From Thermobifida fusca NBRC 14071 = JCM 3263 (GTDB lineage: Bacteria; Actinomycetota; Actinomycetes; Streptosporangiales; Streptosporangiaceae): 35,809 nucleotides of DNA. The stretch is from contig NZ_BCWB01000054.1 of assembly GCF_001592045.1 (NCBI RefSeq), forward strand, positions 1 through 35,809, given 5' to 3'. Each line of letters starts with the position of its first letter. Within the stretch, counting starts at the first letter, position 1. Below, in pieces: positions 16,388-24,177 of the stretch. A model generated the notes under the pieces. The model was not told the origin of the DNA and did no database searches. It saw nothing but the letters and a program-made list of their open reading frames with translations. The position numbers and the translations under genes are program-made.

Positions 16388-16833
16388 GGGAGGTAATACC
16401 GCGCCAAGTGGGCGCGTTCCTCCGGGCTCAGCCGCCGCGGACGCTGTTGGGCGAGGTCGTAGGCGACCAGTACCGACAGCGCTTTGAGGTACACCGCGTC
16501 ATCGTCGAGGATCTCGTAGCGCACGGTGAAACTGGCGTTCCTGATCTCGGTGACCCACGTCTCCACCCGGAAGGGGTCGCGGCGCATCTGCAACGGCCGC
16601 AGATAGTCGACTTCGTGCCGAGCCACCACCACGTCACCGAACCGGGAAGAGCTGTCCGCGTCGTCCCAGCGGAGAAGGGAGATGCGGGCGTCTTCGAGGT
16701 ACGTCAGCATCCGCACATTGTTAACGTGGTTGAGCGGATCCAAGTCGGCGAAGCGGACGTGCCCCAGGAAGACGTGCCGCTGCCCGGTCGGGGTTTCCAC
16801 GCTGGTGCCTTCCTGCACGGCTGTCCCGCTCAC
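16384..16833 (-). CDS. Acyl-CoA thioesterase, hotdog fold (4HBT family)
   Basis: A 149-aa protein with the N-terminal 4HBT signature VRFADLDPLNHVNNVRMLTY, where the aspartate region and NHVNN line the active site of 4-hydroxybenzoyl-CoA/YbgC-type thioesterases. The strands VVVARHEVDYLRPLQMR and FTVRYEILDDDAVYLKA follow in the normal order. It would hydrolyse an acyl-CoA in the cytosol; the acyl group is unknown. GTG start preceded by AAGGTAGGA. It is the first gene of a two-gene unit with the MFS transporter and lies 83 bp behind the prolyl oligopeptidase gene on the same strand. Confidence 0.85.
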   Translation of the reverse strand: MSGTAVQEGTSVETPTGQRHVFLGHVRFADLDPLNHVNNVRMLTYLEDARISLLRWDDADSSSRFGDVVVARHEVDYLRPLQMRRDPFRVETWVTEIRNASFTVRYEILDDDAVYLKALSVLVAYDLAQQRPRRLSPEERAHLARYYLP

Positions 16834-16916
16834 TGGTCCTACCTTTCCGTCGGTCGTGGTTACCCGCCGATTGTGGCAAGTTCGAGCAGCGCAGCGGACA
16901 CCCGGGGTAGCGTTCC

Positions 16917-19025
16917 CTACCCTCCAGTACGGTCGGTGACCCGCAACCCGGTGTAATGGGCGAGGAAAGCCAACTGGTCCGCGGCGAGCCGGACGCTGCG
17001 GCTCACGGAACGCGTGCTGTGCCCCACGTCAGTCTCCCGGCGCAGCAGGATCGGGGCTTCCTCCGGAGCGGCCGAGGTGGCGTGTTGGAGCGCCGCACAC
17101 ATTTTGCGGGCGTGCAACGGGTCGACCCGGGTGTCGTTTTCGAAGACCGTGAACAGGGTCGCCGGATAGCGCACCCCTTCCCGGACGTTGTGGTACGGGG
17201 AGTAGGCGAGCAGCCACTGCAACGCTTCCGGGTCGCTGGCGCTGCCGTATTCCACGCTCCACAACTGCCCCAGCCCGAATTGTTCATATCGCACCATGTC
17301 CAGCAGCGGGGCGGAGCACACGGCCGCGGCATACAACTCGGGACGCTGGGTGATAGCGGCTCCGACGAGCAGCCCTCCGTTGCTGCCGCCCATCACGGAA
17401 AGCTGCTCCCGAGTGGTGAACCCCGCGTCGACCAGGTATTCGGCAGCGGCATGGCAGTCGTCGAAAACGTTCTGCTTGTTGCCGAGCATGCCTGCCCGAT
17501 GCCACTCTTCGCCTTCTTCGAGGCCGCCGCGGAGCGAGGCGACCGCGTAGACGCCACCGGCCGCCACCCACGCCAGGATCGACGCCGAATAGGCCGGGGT
17601 CAGCGAGATCCCGAAACCGCCGTACCCGTACAGGATGGCGGGACGGGGCCCCTCCCGGTCCGGCGGGGAGACCACCAGCATCCGCACCGGGGTGCCGTCC
17701 CGGGAGGTGTAGGTGACCTGCTCGGTGCGGACTGGGGGAGCCTCCACTGTTCCCGGGGACTTCTGCCAGAGCACCACGTCGTGGGTGCGCGCGTCGTACC
17801 GGTAGACCGCGGTCGGCGACGTGTAGTCGGTGTAGGTGAACCACGCTTCCGTGCCGCCTTCGGGGCGGGCGGTGATGCTGCCCACCGACCCGAGGCCGGG
17901 CAGGGGAAGGTTCCGGATCCGCTCCCCGGTGGCGAGGTGGTGCACACTGAGTTCACTGAGCGCGTGCCGCTCCCACCGGGCGAGGAGCACCGGAGTGTCC
18001 AGTTCCGCGCCGTCGAGGATCGCATACCCGCTGAGGACCGCGTCCGGGTCGCTGGCGATCAGGGTCTGCCAGTGGTCCGGGGTGGGCGAGGCCGGGTCGG
18101 CCACGCACAGCCGTCCCCGCGGCGCGTCCAGGTCGGTGAAGAGGTACAGCCTGCCGTCGCGGCCCACATGAGGGAAGGTTTCAGCGTCCACACCGGTCTG
18201 GATCTCGGTGAAGCGCGGCGCTTCCGGGGCGGACACGGTGAGGTCCGCGATCCACGCGTCGTTGCGGGGCGCGGTGCCCGGCGAAGCGGTGAGCGTCAGC
18301 CACCTGCCGTCGCGGCTGACCGCCACCCCGAAGTATTCGGTTTTGTCCCGCCCTTCCCCGAAGATCAGCGTGTCCTCTTCCGGGGAGGTGCCCACCCGGT
18401 GCAGGTAGACCCGCCGGTGGTACTGCTCTTCTCCTTCGGGGACCAGTTCGGGGGCGAGGCGGCGCACATAGTAGAACGCGTCACGGCCCGGCAGCCACGC
18501 GACCGGGGAGTAGGAGCAGCGGTCGATGGGGCCGTCGATGTTCTCCCCGGTGTCGATGTCCATCACCCACAGCCGGGACTGCTCGTCTCCGTTATCGGAC
18601 AACTGGTAGGCCAGCAGCCGTCCCTCCCAGTCCACCACCCACGAGTCCAGGGTGGTGGTGCCTTCCGGGTTCAGTTCGGTGGGGTCGATGAGGACCCGTT
18701 CCGGTCCTGAACCGTCCTGGACGTAGAGCACCGCGTGCTCCTGGTCGGCGGCGCGCCGCACGAACAGGCGACGCTGTCCCCGCCAAACCGGTGCCCCCAC
18801 CGAGCCGGCATTCATCAGGGCCCGCAGCCGCGTCCGGAACCAGTCGGTGGCCGACCACATCGCGGATGCTGCTGTGAACAGCGCGTCCTGGCTTTGCGAC
18901 CACTCTTTGGTGGCGGCGAGGTCAGTCTGCTCCAGCCAGCGGTAGGGGTCCGCGACCGTCTGGCCGTGGAGCACGTCAGTCAATTCCCAGCGCTCAGCAA
19001 AGGGATAGGAAGGGAGACGAGACAT
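16917..19025 (-). CDS. Prolyl oligopeptidase, family S9A
   Basis: A 702-aa protein with the two-part S9A layout. The N-terminus opens YPFAERWELTDVLHGQTVADPYRWLE. A seven-bladed propeller occupies roughly residues 70-400, and an alpha/beta-hydrolase domain runs from 430 to the end. The catalytic triad is visible: S548 in GGSNGG, D631 in FENDTRVDP and H669 in DVGHSTR. These enzymes cut short peptides after proline. There is no signal peptide, so it is probably cytosolic. Length matches the family (about 690-710 aa). ATG start; the upstream 400 bp are intergenic toward the HNH gene. Confidence 0.95.
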   Translation of the reverse strand: MSRLPSYPFAERWELTDVLHGQTVADPYRWLEQTDLAATKEWSQSQDALFTAASAMWSATDWFRTRLRALMNAGSVGAPVWRGQRRLFVRRAADQEHAVLYVQDGSGPERVLIDPTELNPEGTTTLDSWVVDWEGRLLAYQLSDNGDEQSRLWVMDIDTGENIDGPIDRCSYSPVAWLPGRDAFYYVRRLAPELVPEGEEQYHRRVYLHRVGTSPEEDTLIFGEGRDKTEYFGVAVSRDGRWLTLTASPGTAPRNDAWIADLTVSAPEAPRFTEIQTGVDAETFPHVGRDGRLYLFTDLDAPRGRLCVADPASPTPDHWQTLIASDPDAVLSGYAILDGAELDTPVLLARWERHALSELSVHHLATGERIRNLPLPGLGSVGSITARPEGGTEAWFTYTDYTSPTAVYRYDARTHDVVLWQKSPGTVEAPPVRTEQVTYTSRDGTPVRMLVVSPPDREGPRPAILYGYGGFGISLTPAYSASILAWVAAGGVYAVASLRGGLEEGEEWHRAGMLGNKQNVFDDCHAAAEYLVDAGFTTREQLSVMGGSNGGLLVGAAITQRPELYAAAVCSAPLLDMVRYEQFGLGQLWSVEYGSASDPEALQWLLAYSPYHNVREGVRYPATLFTVFENDTRVDPLHARKMCAALQHATSAAPEEAPILLRRETDVGHSTRSVSRSVRLAADQLAFLAHYTGLRVTDRTGG

Positions 19026-19328
19026 GCCCAGAACTCTAGCCGCAGCAGGACAGTACCCGAGGTCATACGCTGTTTCCGGTGGGAAGCAGTCCGCTTCCCC
19101 TGCCTGCTGGGAGGAGGATCGGCGCGGCCGGTCGACACCGCGGGCATGGACGGCCTACCGGGGTATGGGGTCGGTGGCGGCAGCGGGCCGGAGCTGGGTA
19201 TCCGTGTGAAGGTGGCAACACTGCGGTGCACCGTCGCCCGTCCCGCCGAGCGTGCGCCGGAGGGCTCCCGTACTGCCGCTGCGGGGTTTCCCGTTGGAAG
19301 CCCAGATCATTCACGGAGGTTTCTGGCA

Positions 19329-19379
19329 GTGTTGCGGAGAAATGGGGTGGCAATGACCGACCCTCAGCACGCAAACTGA
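19329..19379 (+). CDS. possible 16-codon leader ORF
   Basis: A GTG with GGAGG 9 nt upstream opens a 16-aa frame starting MLRRNGVAM and ending at TGA. It lies 45 bp before the next small ORF and 160 bp before the HNH gene. No family is recognised; it could be a chance ORF or a leader peptide. The rest of 19026-19423 shows no other gene. Confidence 0.2.
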   Translation: MLRRNGVAMTDPQHAN

Positions 19380-19423
19380 AGAAGGGACACAACTCGGCGG
19401 GAACCCACCCACGGGAGGTCCGT

Positions 19424-19546
19424 GTGGCACAACGAAGAACGCCGGCTCTTGGGCCGGTCCACAAGGAGGCCTTCTGGCTAGCCGGGTGGCTAGCCGGAGA
19501 AGAGATACGTGTGGTCGACACGTCGGCCTACCGGAGGCGGCCATGA
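19424..19546 (+). CDS. small 40-aa ORF coupled to the HNH gene
   Basis: A GTG with GGGAGG exactly 5 nt upstream opens a 40-codon frame whose TGA overlaps the HNH start (ATGA). The peptide is basic at its start, carries the duplicated hydrophobic unit WLAGWLAG, then EEIRVVDTSAYRRR. The duplication comes from two TGGCTAGCCGG copies 12 bp apart at 19475-19497. No known family was recognised. The strong ribosome site and the coupling favour real translation, either as a product or as a translational activator of the HNH gene. Confidence 0.4.
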   Translation: MAQRRTPALGPVHKEAFWLAGWLAGEEIRVVDTSAYRRRP

Positions 19547-20097
19547 GCGCCGCACAGAATACTACGGAAGGCGGCCCACCACAGATCCGCCGTCACGTAC
19601 TGCTTCTCAACGCGAGCTATGAACCATTGACCACCGTGCCGTTGCGACGCGCGGTCCTGCTAGTCCTGCGGGAGAAAGCCGAGGTGGTGCACAGCGACTC
19701 TACCGGAGCTGTGCTCCATTCGAGCACGATGGCGTTCTCCGTGCCGTCGGTCATCCGGCTGCTCCGCTACATCCGGGTGCCCTATCGGCGCAGGATTCCG
19801 CTGACCCGCGTGGCGCTCATGCGGCGCGACGGATACCACTGTGCCTATTGTGACAGACGTGCCGAGACGATCGACCACGTTATTCCGCGCAGCCGCGGGG
19901 GACAGCACGTCTGGGAGAACGTGGTGGCGGCCTGCAGATCCTGCAACCACCGTAAGGCCGACCGCCTCCTTGAAGAACTCGGTTGGAAACTACGTGTCAC
20001 CCCCACAGTTCCGCGGGGGATTCATTGGCGCCTCATCAACGGTGACCACCACACTGACCCCCTTTGGGCCCCCTATATGGCGAGGGTGAAAGTCTGA
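19543..20097 (+). CDS. HNH endonuclease family protein
   Basis: A 184-aa protein of the widespread actinobacterial HNH type. The N-terminal part (HVLLLNASYEPLTTVPLRRA, VLREKAEVVH) is the family's characteristic non-catalytic region. The C-terminal half holds the ββα-metal nuclease: the zinc-knuckle CAYC, then ETIDHVIPRSRGG with the DH pair, then ENVVAACRSCNHRKAD supplying the second CxxC and the N/H residues. All key residues are present, so it should cleave DNA with a divalent metal. The biological role of this branch is unclear; it is chromosomal and not tied to a methylase here. The ATG has GGAGG 5 nt upstream. Confidence 0.9.
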   Translation: MSAAQNTTEGGPPQIRRHVLLLNASYEPLTTVPLRRAVLLVLREKAEVVHSDSTGAVLHSSTMAFSVPSVIRLLRYIRVPYRRRIPLTRVALMRRDGYHCAYCDRRAETIDHVIPRSRGGQHVWENVVAACRSCNHRKADRLLEELGWKLRVTPTVPRGIHWRLINGDHHTDPLWAPYMARVKV

Positions 20098-20106
20098 GGA
20101 GGACAT

Positions 20107-20137
20107 CCCGGGGCCGGGGGTTCGTCTCGGTCCCGGG
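20107..20137 (+). terminator. hairpin after the HNH gene
   Basis: CCCGGGGCCG pairs with CGGTCCCGGG (10 bp, one G-U) around an 11-nt loop, 9 bp after the stop codon. Confidence 0.65.
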
Positions 20138-20220
20138 GACCAGACGATCCACCAGTGACACCACCAGGCGCGTGCCTCTGGGGTGGGGGAAGTGTGCGGA
20201 ACTGCGGCGCGACCCGACCC

Positions 20221-20235
20221 TATGCTGATGTCATG
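20221..20235 (+). promoter_or_regulatory. -10 box and leaderless start of the FmdB gene
   Basis: TATGCT at 20221-20226 is a near-consensus -10 element and ends 6 nt before the ATG, with no Shine-Dalgarno sequence in between. This is the best leaderless-start candidate in the window. Confidence 0.5.
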
Positions 20236-20439
20236 CCTCGTTACGAGTTCCGTTGCCGTGCCTGCGGTGAAACCTTTGAACTGTCCCGGCCCATGGCCGA
20301 GGCTAACGCCCCGGCAGAGTGCCCGAATGGGCACGACGACACGGTCAAACTGCTGTCCACGATTGGGGTGAGCGGTCTCGCGCAAGCCCCTTCGTCAGCC
20401 GGCGGCGGCTGCTGCGGCGGTGGCTGCTGCGGCGGCTGA
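20233..20439 (+). CDS. FmdB-family zinc-ribbon protein with Cys/Gly tail
   Basis: A 68-aa protein. The start MPRYEFRCRACGETFEL is the FmdB/CxxC_CXXC_SSSS ribbon, with CRAC as the first metal-binding pair. The second half has a single cysteine followed by His (AECPNGHDD) instead of a clean CxxC. The last residues are GGGCCGGGCCGG, adding four cysteines in a flexible glycine tail. The family is thought to be regulatory or metal-binding, but its function is undetermined. It is transcribed separately from the HNH gene (hairpin and own -10 box between) and ends at a strong hairpin before the CRISPR array. Confidence 0.85.
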   Translation: MPRYEFRCRACGETFELSRPMAEANAPAECPNGHDDTVKLLSTIGVSGLAQAPSSAGGGCCGGGCCGG

Positions 20440-20454
20440 TCCTGAACCTTACGC

Positions 20455-20482
20455 GGGGAGGTCTGCTGGAGCAGGCCTCCCC
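20455..20482. terminator. hairpin between fmdB and the CRISPR trailer end
   Basis: GGGGAGGTCTGCT and AGCAGGCCTCCCC are complementary over 13 bp with one G-U and almost no loop. The hairpin lies 15 bp after the FmdB stop and 12 bp from the last CRISPR repeat. It could terminate transcripts from both sides. Confidence 0.65.
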
Positions 20483-20494
20483 GTAGCCGTGTCA

Positions 20495-20767
20495 GGACCA
20501 TCCCCGCATGCGCGGGGGGGCACCCGCTGGATGTGGCAAAACGCGTGATCAACGCGGGACTATCCCCGCATGCGCGGGGAGCATCCGCTTCGGCGTCTCC
20601 GACAGGTCTGTGCGGCAGGACCATCCCCGCATGCGCGGGGAGCACGCGCTAGGAAACGGCTCGGGGTGTCGAGCCGGGGGACCATCCCCGCATGCGCGGG
20701 GAGCACTCCGTGGGCACGGGGATCGTCCATTCGGCGACCGGACCATCCCCGCATGCGCGGGGAGCAC
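20495..20767 (-). CRISPR. CRISPR array, type I-E-like repeat, 5 repeats / 4 spacers
   Basis: Five repeats of 28 nt stand at 20495-20523 (29 nt, variant), 20557-20584, 20618-20645, 20679-20706 and 20740-20767. The four spacers are each 33 nt, giving a strict 61-nt period. The palindromic core is CCCCGCATGCGCGGGG. Read on the minus strand, repeats begin GTGCTCCCC and end GATGGTCC, the usual polarity of actinobacterial type I-E repeats. The three right-hand repeats are identical. The second from the left has two C-to-T changes, and the leftmost has GGGCAC in place of AGCAC. Decay at the left places the leader on the right, consistent with minus-strand transcription. No cas gene lies in this window, so crRNAs would depend on Cas proteins encoded elsewhere. 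Spacer targets unknown. Confidence 0.95.
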
Positions 20768-20870
20768 ACTAAACGACCTGCAACTTTACCAGTCCGGTAA
20801 GCCTATTTCATTCACTTCTCACAATCGGGAGCAACGCCTAAATGGCCCAGGGTGGAGAGGTGAATCAAAG
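20768..20870 (-). promoter_or_regulatory. putative CRISPR leader
   Basis: Immediately right of the intact repeats the sequence becomes clearly more AT-rich than anything nearby, as expected for a leader. On the minus strand it holds TAGGCT (20805-20800) as a possible -10 element about 33 nt before the first repeat, and a small TTACC/GGTAA hairpin. The stretch from 20870 to 21030 shows GC-rich hairpin potential but no gene. Confidence 0.45.
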
Positions 20871-21030
20871 GCACGGAGATGCCCCTCTACGGCTGTACCC
20901 GTGGCGTGTGACCAGGAATAGTGGCGTCGGCCTCGCCTAGGCGGCCAGTGGCATGCGAGGGCTAGGGGAGGGGCGTGCGCAGTGTGGTACAGGGCCCCTC
21001 CCGGCTCTAGGGAGAGGCCCCCAGCACTGC

Positions 21031-21117
21031 GAGCCGCCTGCGGGAATCGAACCCCGCGGCCTCCGCATTACGAGTGGAGATGCGTGCGCTCCACCTGGCT
21101 GACGTCTCGGGCGGCTC
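21031..21117 (-). pseudogene. degenerate tRNA-Thr(CGU)-like sequence overlapping the ilvD stop
   Basis: On the minus strand, 21079-21031 closely resembles the 3' half of an actinobacterial tRNA-Thr(CGU). It has CACTCGTAATGCG around anticodon CGT, an AGG variable region, a T-arm with GGTTCGATTCC, and the acceptor strand AGGCGGC. Defects: one extra G in the T-stem, a mismatch in the anticodon stem, and no acceptable D-arm (the segment is about 10 nt too long and does not fold). Eight bases at 21117-21110 (GAGCCGCC, read on the minus strand) are complementary to the acceptor strand but lie within ilvD codons. The ilvD TAA stop is formed by the anticodon-loop sequence TCGTAA. Best read as a tRNA fragment or attachment-site scar rather than a working tRNA. 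Confidence 0.5.
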
Positions 21118-22945
21118 CCGTAGAAGCCGAAGTGGCCATCGCCGCGTAGGCGCGGAGCGCCGCGCTCACCGGGCGCTGCCGGTTCCGCGGCCGGAATCCA
21201 CCCAGTTCCTTGAGGAGACGCTCCCGGCGGGCGTTGAGTTCGTCCTCCGGCACTTCCAAAGTGATCGACCGGTTGGGGATGTCGATGGTGATGATGTCAC
21301 CGTCCTCGACCAGGGCGATGTCGCCGCCGGCGGCCGCCTCCGGTGAGGCGTGCCCAATCGACAGCCCTGAGGTGCCGCCGGAGAACCGGCCGTCGGTGAT
21401 CAGGGCGCACACCTTGCCCAGACCGCGGCCCTTGAGGAAGCTCGTCGGGTACAACATCTCCTGCATGCCCGGACCGCCCTTGGGGCCCTCGTAGCGGATG
21501 ACCACCACGTCACCGGGCTGCACCGCCTTGTTGAGGATGCCGTCGACCGCTTCCTCCTGGCTTTCGAACACCTTGGCCGGGCCGCTGAAGGTCCACAGTT
21601 CCTCGTCGACTCCCGCGGTCTTGACGACCGCGCCGTCCGGGGCGAGGTTGCCTTTGAGCACGGCCAGGCCGCCGTCCTTGGTGTAAGCGTGCTTCACCGA
21701 GCGGATGCACCCGGACTCGCGGTCCAGGTCCAGCGAATCCCACCGAGTGCTCTGCGAGAACGCCTCAGTGCTGCGCTGGCCGCCCGGAGCTGCGTGGAAG
21801 AGCTCCACCGCTTCGGGACGCACATTCGGGGAGGCGATGTCCCAGGCGTCCACGTACTCGCCCACGGTCATCCCGTGCACCATGGGCAGCGACGTGTCCA
21901 CCAACCCGGCGCGGGCCAGCTCGCCCATGATGGCGGGGATACCGCCCGCCCGGTGGACGTCCTCGATGTGGTACTTGTCGCTGTTCGGGGCGACCTTGCA
22001 CAGGCACGGCACTCGGCGGGACAGGGCGTCGATGTCGTCGAGGCCGAAGTCCACGCCGGCTTCGGTTGCCGCGGCCAGCAGGTGCAGGATCGTGTTTGTG
22101 GAGCCGCCCATGGCCACGTCCAAGGCCATGGCGTTTGCGAACGCCGCCGGCGTGGCGATCGACAGCGGCAGCACCGACTCGTCGTCCTTTTCGTAGTAGC
22201 GGCGCGCCGCCTCCACGACCACCCGGCCCGCTTCCTCGTAGAGCTTCTTGCGCGCGGTGTGGGTCGCCAGCACTGTGCCGTTGCCGGGCAGCGCCAAGCC
22301 GATCGCCTCGGTCAAGCAGTTCATCGAGTTGGCGGTGAACATGCCCGAGCAGGAGCCGCAGGTGGGGCAGGCTGCTTCTTCCAGCGCGTTCAGCTCCTGC
22401 TCGGAGACGTTCTCGTCCGCCGAGGCGATCATCGGGTTGATCAGGTCGAGTTTGCGCACCGTCGTCGCAGTGCCGTTGACTACGGTCACCTTTCCGGCTT
22501 CCATCGGCCCACCCGAGACGAACACGGTGGGGATGTTCAGCCGCAGTGCGGCCAGCAGCATGCCGGGGGTGATCTTGTCGCAGTTGGACACGCACACGAG
22601 GGCGTCAGCGCAGTGCGCGTTGACCATGTACTCCACGGCGTCGGCGATCAGTTCGCGGCTGGGCAGGGAGTACAGCATGCCGCCGTGCCCCATGGCGATG
22701 CCGTCGTCGACCGCGATGGTGTTGAACTCGCGCGGCACGCCGCCTGCCGCGCGCACCGCGTCAGCCACGACGTCGGCGACTTCGCGCAGGTGCACGTGTC
22801 CGGGCACAAACTGGGTATAGCTGTTGGCCACCGCCACGATGGGTTTGCCGAAGTCTTCGCGTGCCACGCCGGTGGCGCGCAGCAGCGCGCGGGCACCGGC
22901 CATGTTTCTGCCGTGGGTGACCGTCCGTGAACGAAGCGCGGGCAT
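21068..22945 (-). CDS. ilvD: Dihydroxy-acid dehydratase
   Basis: A 625-aa IlvD/Edd-family dehydratase that converts dihydroxyisovalerate and dihydroxymethylvalerate to the keto acids of valine and isoleucine synthesis. Fe-S and active-site motifs are visible: [76 protein letters not shown] and a C-terminal [11 protein letters not shown]. The ATG giving [19 protein letters not shown] is chosen from homology and GGGAG 9 nt upstream; about 56 codons further upstream are open but not homologous. The last ten residues ([10 protein letters not shown]) lie beyond the usual family end and are encoded inside the tRNA-Thr-like sequence. On the minus strand TACCAT (23083-23078) may be the -10 element. 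Confidence 0.95.
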
Positions 22946-23170
22946 GGAAGTCTGCTCCCGTCGAGAGAAGAACCGGGGCCGACGACGGGACAGTAACGGT
23001 GGGGTCCCCGCCGACGGTCCGCGCGGCATGCCCTGTAGGGGTGCCGCCCTGGGACGAAACTTGGGGTCGTTCTCTCGATGGTAGTCCCCTAGCCGACCGG
23101 TTACACCGTGCACGGGAACGGGGCGGCCCTAGGGCCGCCCCGGGAAGACCTGGGTGGGGGCGCAGAACGT

Positions 23171-23983
23171 TTAGTACATGGGGGGAAGGACTTTTTTGGC
23201 TGCCTGGTAGATCTCCTCGATCTCCTCTTCGGTCAGCCGGTCTTTGCCGCTGCGCAGCCACTTGCGGACTTTGGTGCCGACGATGATGTCGACCCCGCGG
23301 AGCCGGTGGCTGTCCCACGGCATGCTGGGACCGTAGATCGCCAGGGCGGCACGCACTTTGATGGGGCGGCCCAGTTCTTCGCTGATGAGCCGTTCCGCGT
23401 TGCGGGCCTCAGCCAGCGCTTCGTCGATGCGCTCGTTTTTGGAGAAGCGGCCGTGGTAGAGCTTCTCCAGCTTGTTGCGGAGCGGCAGCCGCTTGTCCCA
23501 GGCTTCGGAGTCGATCGCGAAGGCGCCGCGCCGTCCCACGATGAAGTGGTCGATCTGGCCGTTGCCGTCCTGGATACGCCGCGCGTGCAGCACCCGGTAG
23601 CCGAAGCGTTGCATGATCCGCAGTTGTGCTTCGGTACGCCGCTGCGCAGAGGAGGGTTTGCGCCACTGGGGGACTTCAGACTGGCGCTGGGAGGTGTAGA
23701 CGATGAAACCGACGAGCGCTGCGGCCCCGGCCGTCACCCCCACACGCCAACTGCTGAACAGCACGCCCACCACTACCGCGGCCACGAGGCAGGCGGCGAC
23801 TCGGGGAAGCCACCGGCGCACGACACCGTGTTTCAGCAGTGAACGGTAGGTGCGCATGAGGGTATCCGTGTGCGGCGCCACTGGTTTGCTGGTGGGGCGG
23901 TGAAAAGAAGGGGGTGCATCGTCCCGCTGGGTCTCGCTGGTGCGGGAGGGGTCGTCCGGTCTGGTGCTGGTTGCCGATTCCAC
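23171..23983 (-). CDS. NERD-domain protein, membrane-anchored
   Basis: A 270-aa protein. Residues 1-45 are polar. Two adjacent hydrophobic spans follow (about 60-78, WLPRVAACLVAAVVVGVLF, and 82-97, VGVTAGAAALVGFIVY). From about residue 115 comes a nuclease-related NERD domain (AQLRIMQRFGYRVLHARRI, GQIDHFIVGRRGAFAIDSEA). In typical NERD domains the last motif continues D-S-K-x-W; here it is D-S-E-A-W with DKR just after, so a catalytic lysine seems displaced or lost. A charged C-terminal helix ends at LPPMY. Function unknown; possibly a membrane-tethered nucleic-acid-binding protein. GTG start without a clear ribosome site; TACCCT lies 8 nt upstream on the minus strand, and a GAAGGG/CCCTTC hairpin (23990-24006) overlaps that region. 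Confidence 0.75.
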   Translation of the reverse strand: MESATSTRPDDPSRTSETQRDDAPPSFHRPTSKPVAPHTDTLMRTYRSLLKHGVVRRWLPRVAACLVAAVVVGVLFSSWRVGVTAGAAALVGFIVYTSQRQSEVPQWRKPSSAQRRTEAQLRIMQRFGYRVLHARRIQDGNGQIDHFIVGRRGAFAIDSEAWDKRLPLRNKLEKLYHGRFSKNERIDEALAEARNAERLISEELGRPIKVRAALAIYGPSMPWDSHRLRGVDIIVGTKVRKWLRSGKDRLTEEEIEEIYQAAKKVLPPMY

Positions 23984-24177
23984 GCCTCAGAAGGGTAGTT
24001 CCCTTCAAAGAAAGCTCCTAGTCCGTAAAGACTCACATTTTTGTTCCCTGCCTGAAGTTTTCTTACGGGTGTTTTTCGGCCCTGACCTGGGAAGAATGTA
24101 TTTTTCCCGATTTTACGCCTCCAGGTAGGTGACTTTCCTCCGAAGCCGGGGTGCTGCCCGGCTACGCTCGGGGAAGT

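Noticed and set aside
20495-20767. Reading the repeat region as coding sequence
   Set aside because: Several frames stay open through the array because the repeat has no stops, giving repeated PRMRG/ACGD peptides. The 61-nt period is not a multiple of three, which excludes a protein repeat.
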